From positions 1-16,282 of the forward strand of contig JAZLBL010000038.1 of the NCBI GenBank assembly GCA_045613685.1: a stretch of DNA of 16,282 bases. Reading direction: 5' to 3'. Numbering within the stretch: position 1 is the first letter of the stretch; the number at the start of each line of letters is the position of its first letter. This DNA comes from Fimenecus sp045613685. Lineage in GTDB: Bacteria; Bacillota; Clostridia; Oscillospirales; Acutalibacteraceae. The translations under genes were made by a program, and so were the position numbers. Below are positions 6,689 through 14,340 of the stretch, one piece after another. The notes beneath the pieces were generated by a model. It had not been told where the DNA came from. It ran no database searches and was given only the letters and a program-made list of their open reading frames with translations.

Positions 6689-7362
6689 TGAATAATATGA
6701 AAATTGATAAAAGAATAACTCTTTTGTGCGGTCATTATGGCAGCGGCAAAACAAATGTTGCCGTGAATTTAGCATTGATGATGAAAGAGCAATATGATAA
6801 AGTTACTATTGCCGATTTAGACATTGTTAATCCATATTTCCGAACAAAAGATAGCAGTGAAGAATTGGCTCGTGCAGGTATTAAACTCATCTGTTCAGAA
6901 TTTGCGAACAGTAATGTTGATATTCCTGCATTGCCACAAGAAATGTATTCAATTACTGATGACACATCTCATAGAGTGCTCATTGATGTGGGTGGCGATG
7001 ACCGTGGTGCTTTGGCACTTGGTAGATTAGCACCTAAAATCAAAGAAGAAAATGACTATGAAATGCTCATGGTAATAAATAAATGCAGACCACTCACAAG
7101 AACAGTTGAAGATACACTTGAAGTTATGGGTGAAATCGAGTTTGCCTGTGGAATTAAATTTACAGGGCTTGTCAATAACTCAAATTTGGGTGAAGAAACA
7201 ACTGCAGATGATGTGCTCGGCTCACTCGAATATGCTGATGCAGTGTCAAAAGCAACGGGGTTACCATTAGTTGCGACCACATTCAAAGCAAGTTTAAGTG
7301 ATGAATTAATTGATAAAGTGCCAATGCCTTTCGCGTTGACATTACAAGATAAAATTCTCTAA
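6688..7362 (+). CDS. ParA/MinD/CobQ-like P-loop ATPase in the VOR operon
   Basis: This 224-residue protein has a deviant Walker A motif, GHYGSGKTNVAVNLAL (K21 at the P-loop lysine), followed by an ADLDIVNPYFRTKD segment typical of SIMIBI-class (ParA/MinD/CobQ) ATPases, and IDVGGDD as the Walker B region. It has no DNA-binding or membrane-targeting segment that I can see. The ATG overlaps the stop of ligase 2 (TAATG), which implies translational coupling; no clear ribosome binding site precedes it, and the ATG at 6697 is a possible alternative start. Its place between the ligase and the iron-sulfur oxidoreductase suggests a role in building or activating VOR, for example cofactor or cluster delivery, but the sequence does not show this. 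The family is secure; the function is unknown. Confidence 0.8.
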   Translation: MNNMKIDKRITLLCGHYGSGKTNVAVNLALMMKEQYDKVTIADLDIVNPYFRTKDSSEELARAGIKLICSEFANSNVDIPALPQEMYSITDDTSHRVLIDVGGDDRGALALGRLAPKIKEENDYEMLMVINKCRPLTRTVEDTLEVMGEIEFACGIKFTGLVNNSNLGEETTADDVLGSLEYADAVSKATGLPLVATTFKASLSDELIDKVPMPFALTLQDKIL

Positions 7363-7380
7363 TCTAAAGGAGCGATATAT

Positions 7381-7587
7381 ATGGCTAAATTAACCTTTAA
7401 AACAGATAACTGTAAAGGTTGCGGACTTTGTGTTGACGCTTGTCCAAAAAACATTTTGCAATTATCACCAGATAAGATTAACAAAAAGGGACATCACCCT
7501 GCAGAGCTTACAGATGAAGCTGCTTGCATCGGTTGTGCATCTTGTGCAATTATGTGTCCTGACTGTGTAATTAAGGTAGAGAGGTAA
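7381..7587 (+). CDS. vorD: 2x[4Fe-4S] ferredoxin subunit of VOR (delta subunit)
   Basis: The 68-residue protein has two ferredoxin motifs: C11-x2-C14-x2-C17-x3-C21-P and C49-x2-C52-x2-C55-x3-C59-P. Each cluster would be bound by three cysteines of one motif and the fourth of the other. C62 is an additional cysteine. In 2-oxoacid oxidoreductases of the four-subunit type this chain passes electrons between the TPP-bound intermediate and soluble ferredoxin. The ribosome binding site AAAGGAG lies 8 bases before the ATG, and the gene is 18 bases after the ATPase and 5 bases before the alpha subunit. It is a subunit of the same complex as the next three genes. Confidence 0.9.
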   Translation: MAKLTFKTDNCKGCGLCVDACPKNILQLSPDKINKKGHHPAELTDEAACIGCASCAIMCPDCVIKVER

Positions 7588-7592
7588 GAATT

Positions 7593-8660
7593 ATGGCAGA
7601 TAAAGTTTTAATGAAAGGTAACGAAGCAATCGCTGAAGCTGCGATTATTGCAGGTTGTCGTCATTACTTCGGTTACCCAATCACACCACAGACAGAAATC
7701 GCTGCTTATATGGCAAAGAAAATGCCAAAAATCGGTGGCGTATTCCTTCAGGCAGAAAGTGAAATCGCAGCAATCAATATGGTTTATGGTGTTGCAGCGG
7801 CAGGCCGTCGTGTTATGACATCATCATCAAGCCCTGGAATTTCACTTAAAAGTGAAGGCCTTTCATATATGGCAGGTTCAGACTTGCCTGCACTCGTTGT
7901 TAACGTTCAGCGTGGTGGCCCAGGTCTTGGCGGTATTCAACCAAGCCAGGCAGACTATTTCCAGGCAACTCGTGGCAGCGGTCATGGCGACTATCATATG
8001 ATAGTTCTTGCTCCTGCTTCAGTTCAGGAAATGGCAGAACTCACAGTTAAGGGCTTTGAACTTGCTGATACATACAGAATGACATCAATGATTCTCGCAG
8101 ATGGCACAATGGGTCAGATGATGGAACCTGTTTCTCTTGAATTTGATGTAAAACCTGCTCCTGAAAAACCATGGGCAACAGTTGGTACAAAACTCGAGAG
8201 AACACACAATATTGTTAACTCTCTTTCACTTGTTCCTGAAGAACTTGAACAACTTAACTTTGCTCGTTATGAAAAATATGATTATATTAAAGAAAACGAA
8301 GCAATGTATGAAGAATATATGATGGATGATGCAGAATATGCAATCGCAGCTTTCGGTATCGCTTCTCGTGTTGCAAAGAATGCAGTTAACGAAGCAAGAA
8401 AGCAAGGCATCAAGGTTGGTATGATTCGTCCAATCACATTGTGGCCATTCCCTGTTGCTCCATTTAAAAAGGCAGCAGACAAGGTTAAGGCAATCATCTC
8501 TGTTGAACTTTCAATGGGTCAGATGATTGAAGACGTTAAATTAGCAACAGAATGCAAAGTGCCTGTTACTCTTTGCAATCGTGTTGGTGGTATGATTGTT
8601 TCACCTGAACAGGTGTTAGAAGCAATTAAGAAGGTAGCAGAAAACGGAGGTGCAAAATAA
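7593..8660 (+). CDS. vorB: 2-oxoisovalerate-type ferredoxin oxidoreductase, alpha subunit
   Basis: This 355-residue protein has the length and features of the VorB/KorA subunit: MKGNEAIAEAAIIAGCRHYF at the N-terminus, GYPITPQTE (27-35), QAESEIAAINMVYGVAAAG, and MTSSSSPGISLKSEGLSYMA, which contributes to the TPP/CoA site. The C-terminal transketolase-like domain ends near GGMIVSPEQVLEAIKKV. The complex interconverts a 2-oxo acid plus CoA and oxidised ferredoxin with an acyl-CoA, CO2 and reduced ferredoxin. I prefer the branched-chain (VOR) over the 2-oxoglutarate (KOR) type because of MKGNEAIAEA and the branched-chain T-boxes, but the two are hard to separate by eye. The ribosome binding site is GAGAGG. 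The stop overlaps the beta start by one base. Confidence 0.87.
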   Translation: MADKVLMKGNEAIAEAAIIAGCRHYFGYPITPQTEIAAYMAKKMPKIGGVFLQAESEIAAINMVYGVAAAGRRVMTSSSSPGISLKSEGLSYMAGSDLPALVVNVQRGGPGLGGIQPSQADYFQATRGSGHGDYHMIVLAPASVQEMAELTVKGFELADTYRMTSMILADGTMGQMMEPVSLEFDVKPAPEKPWATVGTKLERTHNIVNSLSLVPEELEQLNFARYEKYDYIKENEAMYEEYMMDDAEYAIAAFGIASRVAKNAVNEARKQGIKVGMIRPITLWPFPVAPFKKAADKVKAIISVELSMGQMIEDVKLATECKVPVTLCNRVGGMIVSPEQVLEAIKKVAENGGAK

Positions 8661-9412
8661 TGGTTGTATTTGATAAACCACATTCATTAAATGAAATGTC
8701 AATGCACTATTGTCCAGGTTGTACACACGGTATTATTCACCGTCTTGTTGCAGAAGTTATGGACGAATTAGGCATTGAAGGCAGAACAATCGGTGTTGCA
8801 CCTGTTGGTTGCTCTGTTATGGCTTATAACTATTTCAACTGCGATATGATTGAAGCAGCTCATGGTCGTGCACCTGCAGTTGCAACAGGCGTAAAAAGAG
8901 CAGACCCTGAAAACCATGTTGTTTTCACATATCAAGGTGATGGCGACTTAGCATCAATCGGTATGGCAGAAACTGTTCACGCAGCAGCAAGAAATGAAAA
9001 CATTACAGTTATTTTTGTTAACAATGCAATTTATGGTATGACAGGTGGTCAGATGGCTCCAACATCATTGCCAGGTCAGATTACACAGACTTCACCTTAT
9101 GGTCGTGATGTTAACCATTGTGGTTATCCAATCAAGGTTTGCGAAATGCTTTCACAACTTGATGGTCCTGAATATCTTGAACGCGTTACTGTAAACAGTG
9201 TTAAAGCAGTTAGAAATGCTAAAAAAGCAATTAAAAAGGCATTCCAGAATCAGTTAGACGGCAAGGGCTTCTCATTGGTTGAAGTTGTTTCATCTTGTCC
9301 TACTAACTGGGGTCTTACACCACAACAAGCACTTAAATGGATTGACGAAAAAATGCTTCCATATTATCCATTAGGTGTTTATAAAGACAGAAGTGCAGGG
9401 GAGGATAAATAA
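8660..9412 (+). CDS. vorA: 2-oxoisovalerate-type ferredoxin oxidoreductase, beta (TPP) subunit
   Basis: The 250-residue protein is the TPP-binding subunit. It begins with MHYCPGCTHGIIH (C18 and C21). The TPP/Mg signature is GDGDLASIG (G93-D94-G95-D96) followed by VNNAIYGMTGGQMAPTS. This is the site where acyl-CoA would be joined to CO2 in the synthetic direction, or decarboxylation would occur in the other. AACCATTGT-encoded NHCGYPIKVCEM is typical of the family. The ribosome binding site GGAGG lies just inside the end of the alpha gene, and each neighbouring gene overlaps it by one base (TAATG on both sides), so the three subunits are tightly coupled. Confidence 0.88.
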   Translation: MVVFDKPHSLNEMSMHYCPGCTHGIIHRLVAEVMDELGIEGRTIGVAPVGCSVMAYNYFNCDMIEAAHGRAPAVATGVKRADPENHVVFTYQGDGDLASIGMAETVHAAARNENITVIFVNNAIYGMTGGQMAPTSLPGQITQTSPYGRDVNHCGYPIKVCEMLSQLDGPEYLERVTVNSVKAVRNAKKAIKKAFQNQLDGKGFSLVEVVSSCPTNWGLTPQQALKWIDEKMLPYYPLGVYKDRSAGEDK

Positions 9413-9948
9413 TGAGTACAAAACAGATGTTACTTTCAGGTTTTGGTGGTCAGGGTATCCTCTTCGCAGGTAAATTCCTTGCATATAAAGGTCTTACAGA
9501 CGGCAAACAGGTTAGCTGGTTGCCATCATACGGTCCTGAAATGCGTGGTGGTACAGCAAGCTGTAGCGTTATCATCAGTGATGAAGCAGTTGGCTCACCA
9601 ATCATTTCAAATCCTGATATTTTGGTTGCAATGAACTTGCCATCACTTGATAAGTTCGAAAATACAGTAGTTTCAGGTGGCATTATTTTAGCAGACTCAA
9701 CTCTTATCGAAAGAAAAGTAGAGCGTGATGACGTTACTGTTTATTATATTCCTGCAACTCGTCTTGCAAGTGAAAATGGTTTCCCAACACTTGCAAATAT
9801 GATTTTGATGGGTAAACTTCTTGAAGTTTTAGGTGGTTTCAACGCAGAAGATGTTAAAGCAACACTTTCAAAGGTGATTTCTGCAAAACGTGCAGATATG
9901 CTTGAAACAAACCTTAAAGCATTACAGTTGGGCGCAGATTTCGAATAA
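9412..9948 (+). CDS. vorC: 2-oxoisovalerate-type ferredoxin oxidoreductase, gamma subunit
   Basis: The 178-residue protein is the gamma domain of 2-oxoacid:ferredoxin oxidoreductases: LLSGFGGQGILFAGKFLA near the N-terminus, SWLPSYGPEMRGGTASCSV, then the DILVAMNLPSLDKF core and a C-terminal helical end. The domain helps bind CoA and holds the alpha-beta pair together. It is preceded by GGGAGG and overlaps the beta stop by one base. It closes the Val T-box operon: the next promoter begins only 7 bases after its stop and no terminator is visible, so some transcripts may pass into the Leu T-box leader. Confidence 0.88.
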   Translation: MSTKQMLLSGFGGQGILFAGKFLAYKGLTDGKQVSWLPSYGPEMRGGTASCSVIISDEAVGSPIISNPDILVAMNLPSLDKFENTVVSGGIILADSTLIERKVERDDVTVYYIPATRLASENGFPTLANMILMGKLLEVLGGFNAEDVKATLSKVISAKRADMLETNLKALQLGADFE

Positions 9949-9954
9949 AATTTC

Positions 9955-9983
9955 TTGACAAACAAGAAAACCTGTGCTAAACT
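9955..9983 (+). promoter_or_regulatory. Promoter of unit 3 (Leu T-box)
   Basis: Consensus TTGACA (9955-9960) and TAAACT (9978-9983) are 17 bases apart. TGC directly before the -10 box (9975-9977) makes an extended -10 element. Confidence 0.8.
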
Positions 9984-10004
9984 ATCAAGCAATATTTATA
10001 TTTT

Positions 10005-10280
10005 TAGATGCGTTGAGGGAACTATTCTTTTTCCAAGTTTCGTTTCAGAGAGCTGTCGGTTGGTGCAAGACAGTATGAAAAGAAAAAGAAGTCTCATTCC
10101 GTAGCATAACTACTGAAGGTTTTTAAAATTGTGTAGGTAGTTACGGCTTGCCCCGTTACCACGGCAAAAGGCTTGTCAGAGTCTTACAGAGTTGACCGAT
10201 TTGTGTCGGTAAACAGGGTGGTACCGCGAAGAAATTTCGTCCCTGAAACAGAAAATCCACTGTTTCAGGGGCTTTTTTAT
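10005..10280 (+). promoter_or_regulatory. T-box riboswitch, predicted specifier CUC (leucine)
   Basis: The T-box sequence AGGGTGGTACCGCG is at 10215-10228. Stem I closes by ATGC (10008-10011) with GCAT (10104-10107), then the kink-turn (TTGA/GTA), then GGAA (10018-10021) with TTCC (10097-10100). Above the specifier loop TTCTTTTTC pairs with GAAAAAGAA. The triplet before the purine abutting TTCC is CTC (10093-10095), read by tRNA-Leu(GAG) and a common leucine specifier in T-boxes. The distal CAGAGAG and GGTTGGTGCAAGA signatures lie at 10046-10070. Its linker is unlike that of T-boxes 1 and 2, so it is not part of their duplication. Alternative readings one base off (TCT, GTC) would break the register shared with the other two. 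Confidence 0.92.
10241..10278 (+). terminator. T-box 3 attenuator terminator
   Basis: CCCTGAAACAG (10241-10251) pairs perfectly with CTGTTTCAGGG (10260-10270), followed by GC and seven T-rich bases (10272-10278). Confidence 0.92.
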
Positions 10281-10319
10281 TGTAATTTTCCCGAAAAAAT
10301 GAAAGGATGAATACTCATT

Positions 10320-11699
10320 ATGAAAACAATCAGAATTGCTGATGCTACTCTCTGCAGAGAGCAAAACTCATTTTCATTCAAAGAAAAAATTGAAATTGCT
10401 CGTCAGTTAGAGAAATTATGCGTTGATGTAATCGAAATTCCTGCAATTAGCGATGCGAGAACAGATATTCTATTCGTTAAAACTGTTTCATCATTTGTTA
10501 AAAAGGGTGTATTGTCAGTTGCAGCAGGACTCACAAAAGAAAGCATTGAACAGGCAGCAGCAGCGCTAGCAAATGCTAATCATCCTTGCATTCGTATCGA
10601 ATTGCCAGTGTCCCCAGTTGGTATGGAATATACTTGCCACAAAAAACCTGATAAAATGCTTATTTGGGTTGGCGAAGCAGTAAAAATGGCAAAAGAAAAA
10701 TGTAATTGTGTTGAATTCTGTGCTCTTGATGCAACAAGAACAGAGCCTGAATTCCTTAAAAAACTTGTTGAAATCGCAGTAGAAAATGGTGCAACATCAG
10801 TTTCAGTTTGCGACAGTGCAGCAGAAACAATGCCTGATGATTTTGCAAACTTCATTGAAGAAGTTGCATCTTGGGTAAAAGTGCCTGTTGGTGTTGGTTG
10901 CAATAATAAAAATGGTCTTGCAACTGCTCAGGCAATTCTCTCTGTAAGAAAAGGTGCTACAACAGTTAAAACATCAGTTGATGGTGAAAATGTATCATTA
11001 GATGTTTTCGCAGCAATGGTTAAAAACTGTGGTGAAAAATATAGCATTAAGACAAATCTCAAAACAACAGAGCTTATGAGAATTGCAAAGCAAATTCGTT
11101 GGATTAGCAACACAGCAGATTCAGAGCGTGCAGCAGTTACTGTTACAAGTGCCGTTGCAGAATCAATTTGTCTTGACGAAAAAGACAGTCAGGCAGATGT
11201 TATCGCAGCAGCATCAAATCTTGGTTATGACTTGTCAGATGATGACCAGAATAAAGTTTATGAAGAATTTTTGCGTGTTGCAGCAAAGAAAAAAGTTGGC
11301 CTTAAAGAACTTGAAGCAATCGTAGCAAGTGCTGCATTGCAAGTGCCTGCAACATATAAATTAATCAGTTATGTTATTAATAACGGTAACATTATCTCTG
11401 CAAGTGCACAGATTACTCTCGAAAAAGACGGCAAAACAATTCAGGATGTTTGCATTGGTGCAGGTCCTATTGACGCTGCTTTTTTGGCTATTGACAGAAT
11501 TATCGGTCATCACTATGAATTAGATGATTTCCAGATTCAGTCAGTTACAGAGGGTAAAGAAGCAATGGGCTCTGCTCTCGTTAAACTTCGCTCAGGTGGA
11601 AAACTCTATTCAGGTAACGGTATTTCAACTGATATTATGGGTGCAAGTATCCGTGCATATCTTAACGCAGTTAACAAGATTGTCTATGAGGAGGCATAA
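10320..11699 (+). CDS. LeuA-like (2-isopropylmalate synthase family) protein with altered active site
   Basis: The 459-residue protein has a DRE-TIM metallolyase-type barrel (about 1-270), a linker, and a C-terminal LeuA dimer/allosteric domain (about 340-455: GAGPIDAAFLAIDRI, TEGKEAMGSALVKL, GISTDIMGASIRAYLNAVNK). That last domain binds leucine in 2-isopropylmalate synthase. The catalytic signatures are changed. The usual DTTLRDGEQ reads DATLCREQ (8-15), and the usual metal-binding HCHND reads GCNNK (193-197), so both histidine ligands are lost (G193 and N195). Ordinary metal-dependent condensation therefore looks unlikely. It could be a leucine-binding regulatory protein, or an enzyme with changed chemistry. 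It stands alone behind the Leu T-box and 3 bases before the third ligase. The start has AAGG about 13 bases upstream, a rather long spacing; no better start exists. The family is sure, the activity open. Confidence 0.8.
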   Translation: MKTIRIADATLCREQNSFSFKEKIEIARQLEKLCVDVIEIPAISDARTDILFVKTVSSFVKKGVLSVAAGLTKESIEQAAAALANANHPCIRIELPVSPVGMEYTCHKKPDKMLIWVGEAVKMAKEKCNCVEFCALDATRTEPEFLKKLVEIAVENGATSVSVCDSAAETMPDDFANFIEEVASWVKVPVGVGCNNKNGLATAQAILSVRKGATTVKTSVDGENVSLDVFAAMVKNCGEKYSIKTNLKTTELMRIAKQIRWISNTADSERAAVTVTSAVAESICLDEKDSQADVIAAASNLGYDLSDDDQNKVYEEFLRVAAKKKVGLKELEAIVASAALQVPATYKLISYVINNGNIISASAQITLEKDGKTIQDVCIGAGPIDAAFLAIDRIIGHHYELDDFQIQSVTEGKEAMGSALVKLRSGGKLYSGNGISTDIMGASIRAYLNAVNKIVYEEA

Positions 11700-11702
11700 A
11701 AA

Positions 11703-14201
11703 ATGAATCTCTCATTTTCAACAAAGGGTTGGCATAATAGCACCTTTGAAGATTTTTGTGAAGTAGCAGAATATCTTCATTTTGAGGGTATTGAGCTCCA
11801 CAACATTTATAATCGTCTTTTCACAGCAAAAGATGGTGCTTTTCACGATTATACAGCGGCGGCAACACTTCGTCGTTTATATAACAAAAACTTAAAAATC
11901 TCTTGTCTTGATACAATCAGTGAATTAGCTGATAAAGATAGTAATATCGAAGAAGAATTGACAAGATGCTTGGAAATTGCAGAAAATTTGCATATTCCAT
12001 ATATCCGTCTTCGTGCAAAAGCTTCTGAAAATCAAGAAACTGCATTAAAGCAGACAGAAGAATTTCTTAGAAAAGTTATTCCACAAGCAGAAGAAAAAGG
12101 TGTTACACTCTTGCTTGAAACATCAGGTCTTTTTGCAAGCACAGCAGTGCTTCGTGATATGCTCGATGGCTTTGCTCACGATAATTTGGGTGCATTGTGG
12201 AATCTCTCTGCAGCATATTTTGAATATGGTGAATCAGCAGAAGACGTTATTAAAAATCTTGGTGCTTATGTTCGTCATGTTCATTTTCACGATGCAGTTA
12301 AAACTGAAAATGGTGTTGAATATTGTCTTGCAGGTGAGGGTGAATTGCCTGTTGCCGATATGATGCTCGCACTTCGTTCAGTTAACTATGATGGTTTCAT
12401 TTCTCTCGTTTGGGACCCTGCTTGGTGCGAAGAACTTGACGATATGGAGATTATCTTCTCTCAATATGTGAACTTTATGCGTCAGTTCAATGACCCATCA
12501 AGAAATGAAAAAACTCTTTATTATAACCGTGCTCATACAGGTAAATTTGTCTGGAAAAAAGACCTTTTGATTGACTACACATTCTCACAAGTGCTTGACA
12601 GAATGGTTGAAGAATTCCCTGACCAATATGCCTTTAAATACACAACACTTGACTATACCCGTACATATAGCGAATTCAGAGATGATGTTGACACATTTGC
12701 TCGTTCACTTGTTGCAATGGGTGTGAAACCTGGTCATCACGTTGCAGTCTGGGCATCAAATGTGCCACAGTGGTATATTGCTTTCTGGGCAACTGTTAAA
12801 ATTGGTGCAGTTTTGGTTACAGTTAACACTGCTTATAAAATTGCAGAAATTGAATATTTGCTTCGTCAGTCAGATACTCACACATTGATTTTGACAGAAG
12901 GTGCAAAAGATACACATTATGGTGAAATTATTGCAAAACTTTGCCCTGAGCTTGATTCAATGCAGTCAGGGGACACATTGCATTCTCGTCGTTTGCCATT
13001 CCTTAGAAATGTTATTACAGTTGGTTTCAAACAAAAGGGTTGTATGACTTGGGATGACGCTATTGCTCGTGCATCACAAGTTCCTGTTGAAACAGTTTAT
13101 AGAATGGCTGCGGCTGTTGATAAAGATGATGTTTGTAATATGCAATACACATCAGGTACAACAGGTTTCCCCAAAGGTGTTATGCTCACACACTATAATG
13201 TTGTAAATAACGGTAAATATATCGGCGACCATATGGATTTATCAACTGCTGACAGAATGATGATTCAAGTGCCAATGTTCCATTGCTTCGGTATGGTGCT
13301 TTCAATGACAGCATCAATGACTCACGGTGCTACAATGTATCCGTTGCCATATTTCTCACCAAAACCGGCTCTTGCTTGTGTTCACAATGAGCACATTACA
13401 ACCTTTAACGGTGTTCCAACAATGTTCATTGCAATGATGCAACACGAAGATTTCGCAAAAACCGATTTCTCATATATGAGAACAGGTATTATGGCGGGTG
13501 CGAACTGTCCTGCAGACCTTATGAAAAAAGCAACTGAAGTGATGAATATGAAAGAAATCGTTTCAGTTTATGGTCAGACAGAAGCAGCACCAGGTTGCAC
13601 AATGAGTAGTTATTATGACTCTCTTGAAGTCAGAACAGAAACTGTTGGTAGTGCATTTGCAAATGTTGAATGCAAGATTATCGACCCTGAAACAGGTGAA
13701 GATTGTCCTGACGGCGTTAATGGTGAGTTTGTAGCAAGGGGCTACAACATTATGAAGGGCTATTACAAAATGCCAAAGGCTACTGCTGAGGCTATTGATA
13801 AAGATGGTTGGCTTCATACCGGTGACTTGGCTTGCAGAACACCTGAGGGTAACTACAACATCACAGGTCGTCTTAAAGATATGATTATCCGTGGCGGTGA
13901 AAATATCTATCCAAAAGAAATCGAAGAGTTTATTTATACTCATCCAAAGGTTAGTGATGTTCAGGTTATCGGTGTACCTGACGAACAATATGGCGAAGAA
14001 ATTATGGCTTGCATCATCTTAAAAGACGGTGAAGAAATGACCGCAGACGAGATGAAAGCATATATCAATGCTAATATGGCAAGACATAAAGTTCCACGCT
14101 ATGTTGACTTTGTAAAAGCATTCCCAATGAATGCAGCAGGCAAAATTCTCAAATATAAAATGAGAGAAGAAGCAAGCGAAAGATTAGGTCTTAAAAAATA
14201 A
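11703..14201 (+). CDS. TIM-barrel (xylose-isomerase-like)/acyl-CoA synthetase fusion (predicted isovaleryl-CoA synthetase)
   Basis: The 832-residue protein joins two units. Residues 1-265 resemble the AP-endonuclease-2/xylose-isomerase-like sugar epimerase barrel: GIELHN, LLLETSG with E139, HVHFHD with H194 and D197. Two expected ligand positions look changed: N167 in ALWNLS, where Asp is usual, and W237-D238, where Glu is usual. Residues 285-832 are an AMP-forming acyl-CoA ligase of the FadD-like branch, distinct from the two HTH-cupin ligases: P-loop YTSGTTGFPKG at 482-492, VYGQTEAAPG, GRLKDMIIRGGENIYPKEIE, and C-terminal K814 in AAGKILKYK. GAGGAGG lies 8 bases before the ATG. The Leu T-box and the companion LeuA-like gene suggest isovalerate activation, which is inference. 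The barrel may be a ligand sensor or a partner enzyme. A strong terminator follows. Confidence 0.82.
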   Translation: MNLSFSTKGWHNSTFEDFCEVAEYLHFEGIELHNIYNRLFTAKDGAFHDYTAAATLRRLYNKNLKISCLDTISELADKDSNIEEELTRCLEIAENLHIPYIRLRAKASENQETALKQTEEFLRKVIPQAEEKGVTLLLETSGLFASTAVLRDMLDGFAHDNLGALWNLSAAYFEYGESAEDVIKNLGAYVRHVHFHDAVKTENGVEYCLAGEGELPVADMMLALRSVNYDGFISLVWDPAWCEELDDMEIIFSQYVNFMRQFNDPSRNEKTLYYNRAHTGKFVWKKDLLIDYTFSQVLDRMVEEFPDQYAFKYTTLDYTRTYSEFRDDVDTFARSLVAMGVKPGHHVAVWASNVPQWYIAFWATVKIGAVLVTVNTAYKIAEIEYLLRQSDTHTLILTEGAKDTHYGEIIAKLCPELDSMQSGDTLHSRRLPFLRNVITVGFKQKGCMTWDDAIARASQVPVETVYRMAAAVDKDDVCNMQYTSGTTGFPKGVMLTHYNVVNNGKYIGDHMDLSTADRMMIQVPMFHCFGMVLSMTASMTHGATMYPLPYFSPKPALACVHNEHITTFNGVPTMFIAMMQHEDFAKTDFSYMRTGIMAGANCPADLMKKATEVMNMKEIVSVYGQTEAAPGCTMSSYYDSLEVRTETVGSAFANVECKIIDPETGEDCPDGVNGEFVARGYNIMKGYYKMPKATAEAIDKDGWLHTGDLACRTPEGNYNITGRLKDMIIRGGENIYPKEIEEFIYTHPKVSDVQVIGVPDEQYGEEIMACIILKDGEEMTADEMKAYINANMARHKVPRYVDFVKAFPMNAAGKILKYKMREEASERLGLKK

Positions 14202-14210
14202 ATTTTTATG

Positions 14211-14243
14211 CAGTGTGTTAGTGAGACTGACACACTGTTTTTT
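14211..14243 (+). terminator. Terminator of the Leu T-box operon
   Basis: A 12-bp stem (14211-14222 with 14226-14237, one G:U) with loop GAG is followed by six T. It lies 10 bases after the stop codon and ends unit 3. Confidence 0.93.
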
Positions 14244-14300
14244 GTGCAAATACACAAAATATTTATGACGAATATTGCAAAAATCTGTCTGGTGCAAAAC

Positions 14301-14329
14301 TTGACTTTTATGGGTATTAAAGTTATAAT
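14301..14329 (+). promoter_or_regulatory. Promoter of pflB
   Basis: TTGACT (14301-14306) and a perfect TATAAT (14324-14329) are spaced by 17 bases, just upstream of the riboswitch. Confidence 0.87.
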
Positions 14330-14340
14330 TATATTGTAAA

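Noticed and set aside
1775..9948. Reading the ligases and VOR as a branched-chain amino acid fermentation pathway
   Set aside because: Catabolic genes would not be expected behind T-boxes, which switch on when the amino acid is scarce; the chemistry is reversible, so the regulation decides the direction.
7381..9948. 2-Oxoglutarate or pyruvate ferredoxin oxidoreductase as the main label
   Set aside because: Subunit layout is shared with 2-oxoglutarate enzymes, so this is not excluded, but three branched-chain T-boxes favour the 2-oxoisovalerate type. The pyruvate enzyme is usually one long fused chain in clostridia.
13563..13988. A 141-codon leftward open frame inside the third ligase
   Set aside because: It is antisense to conserved ligase motifs and has no recognisable protein features; it is a shadow of the real gene.
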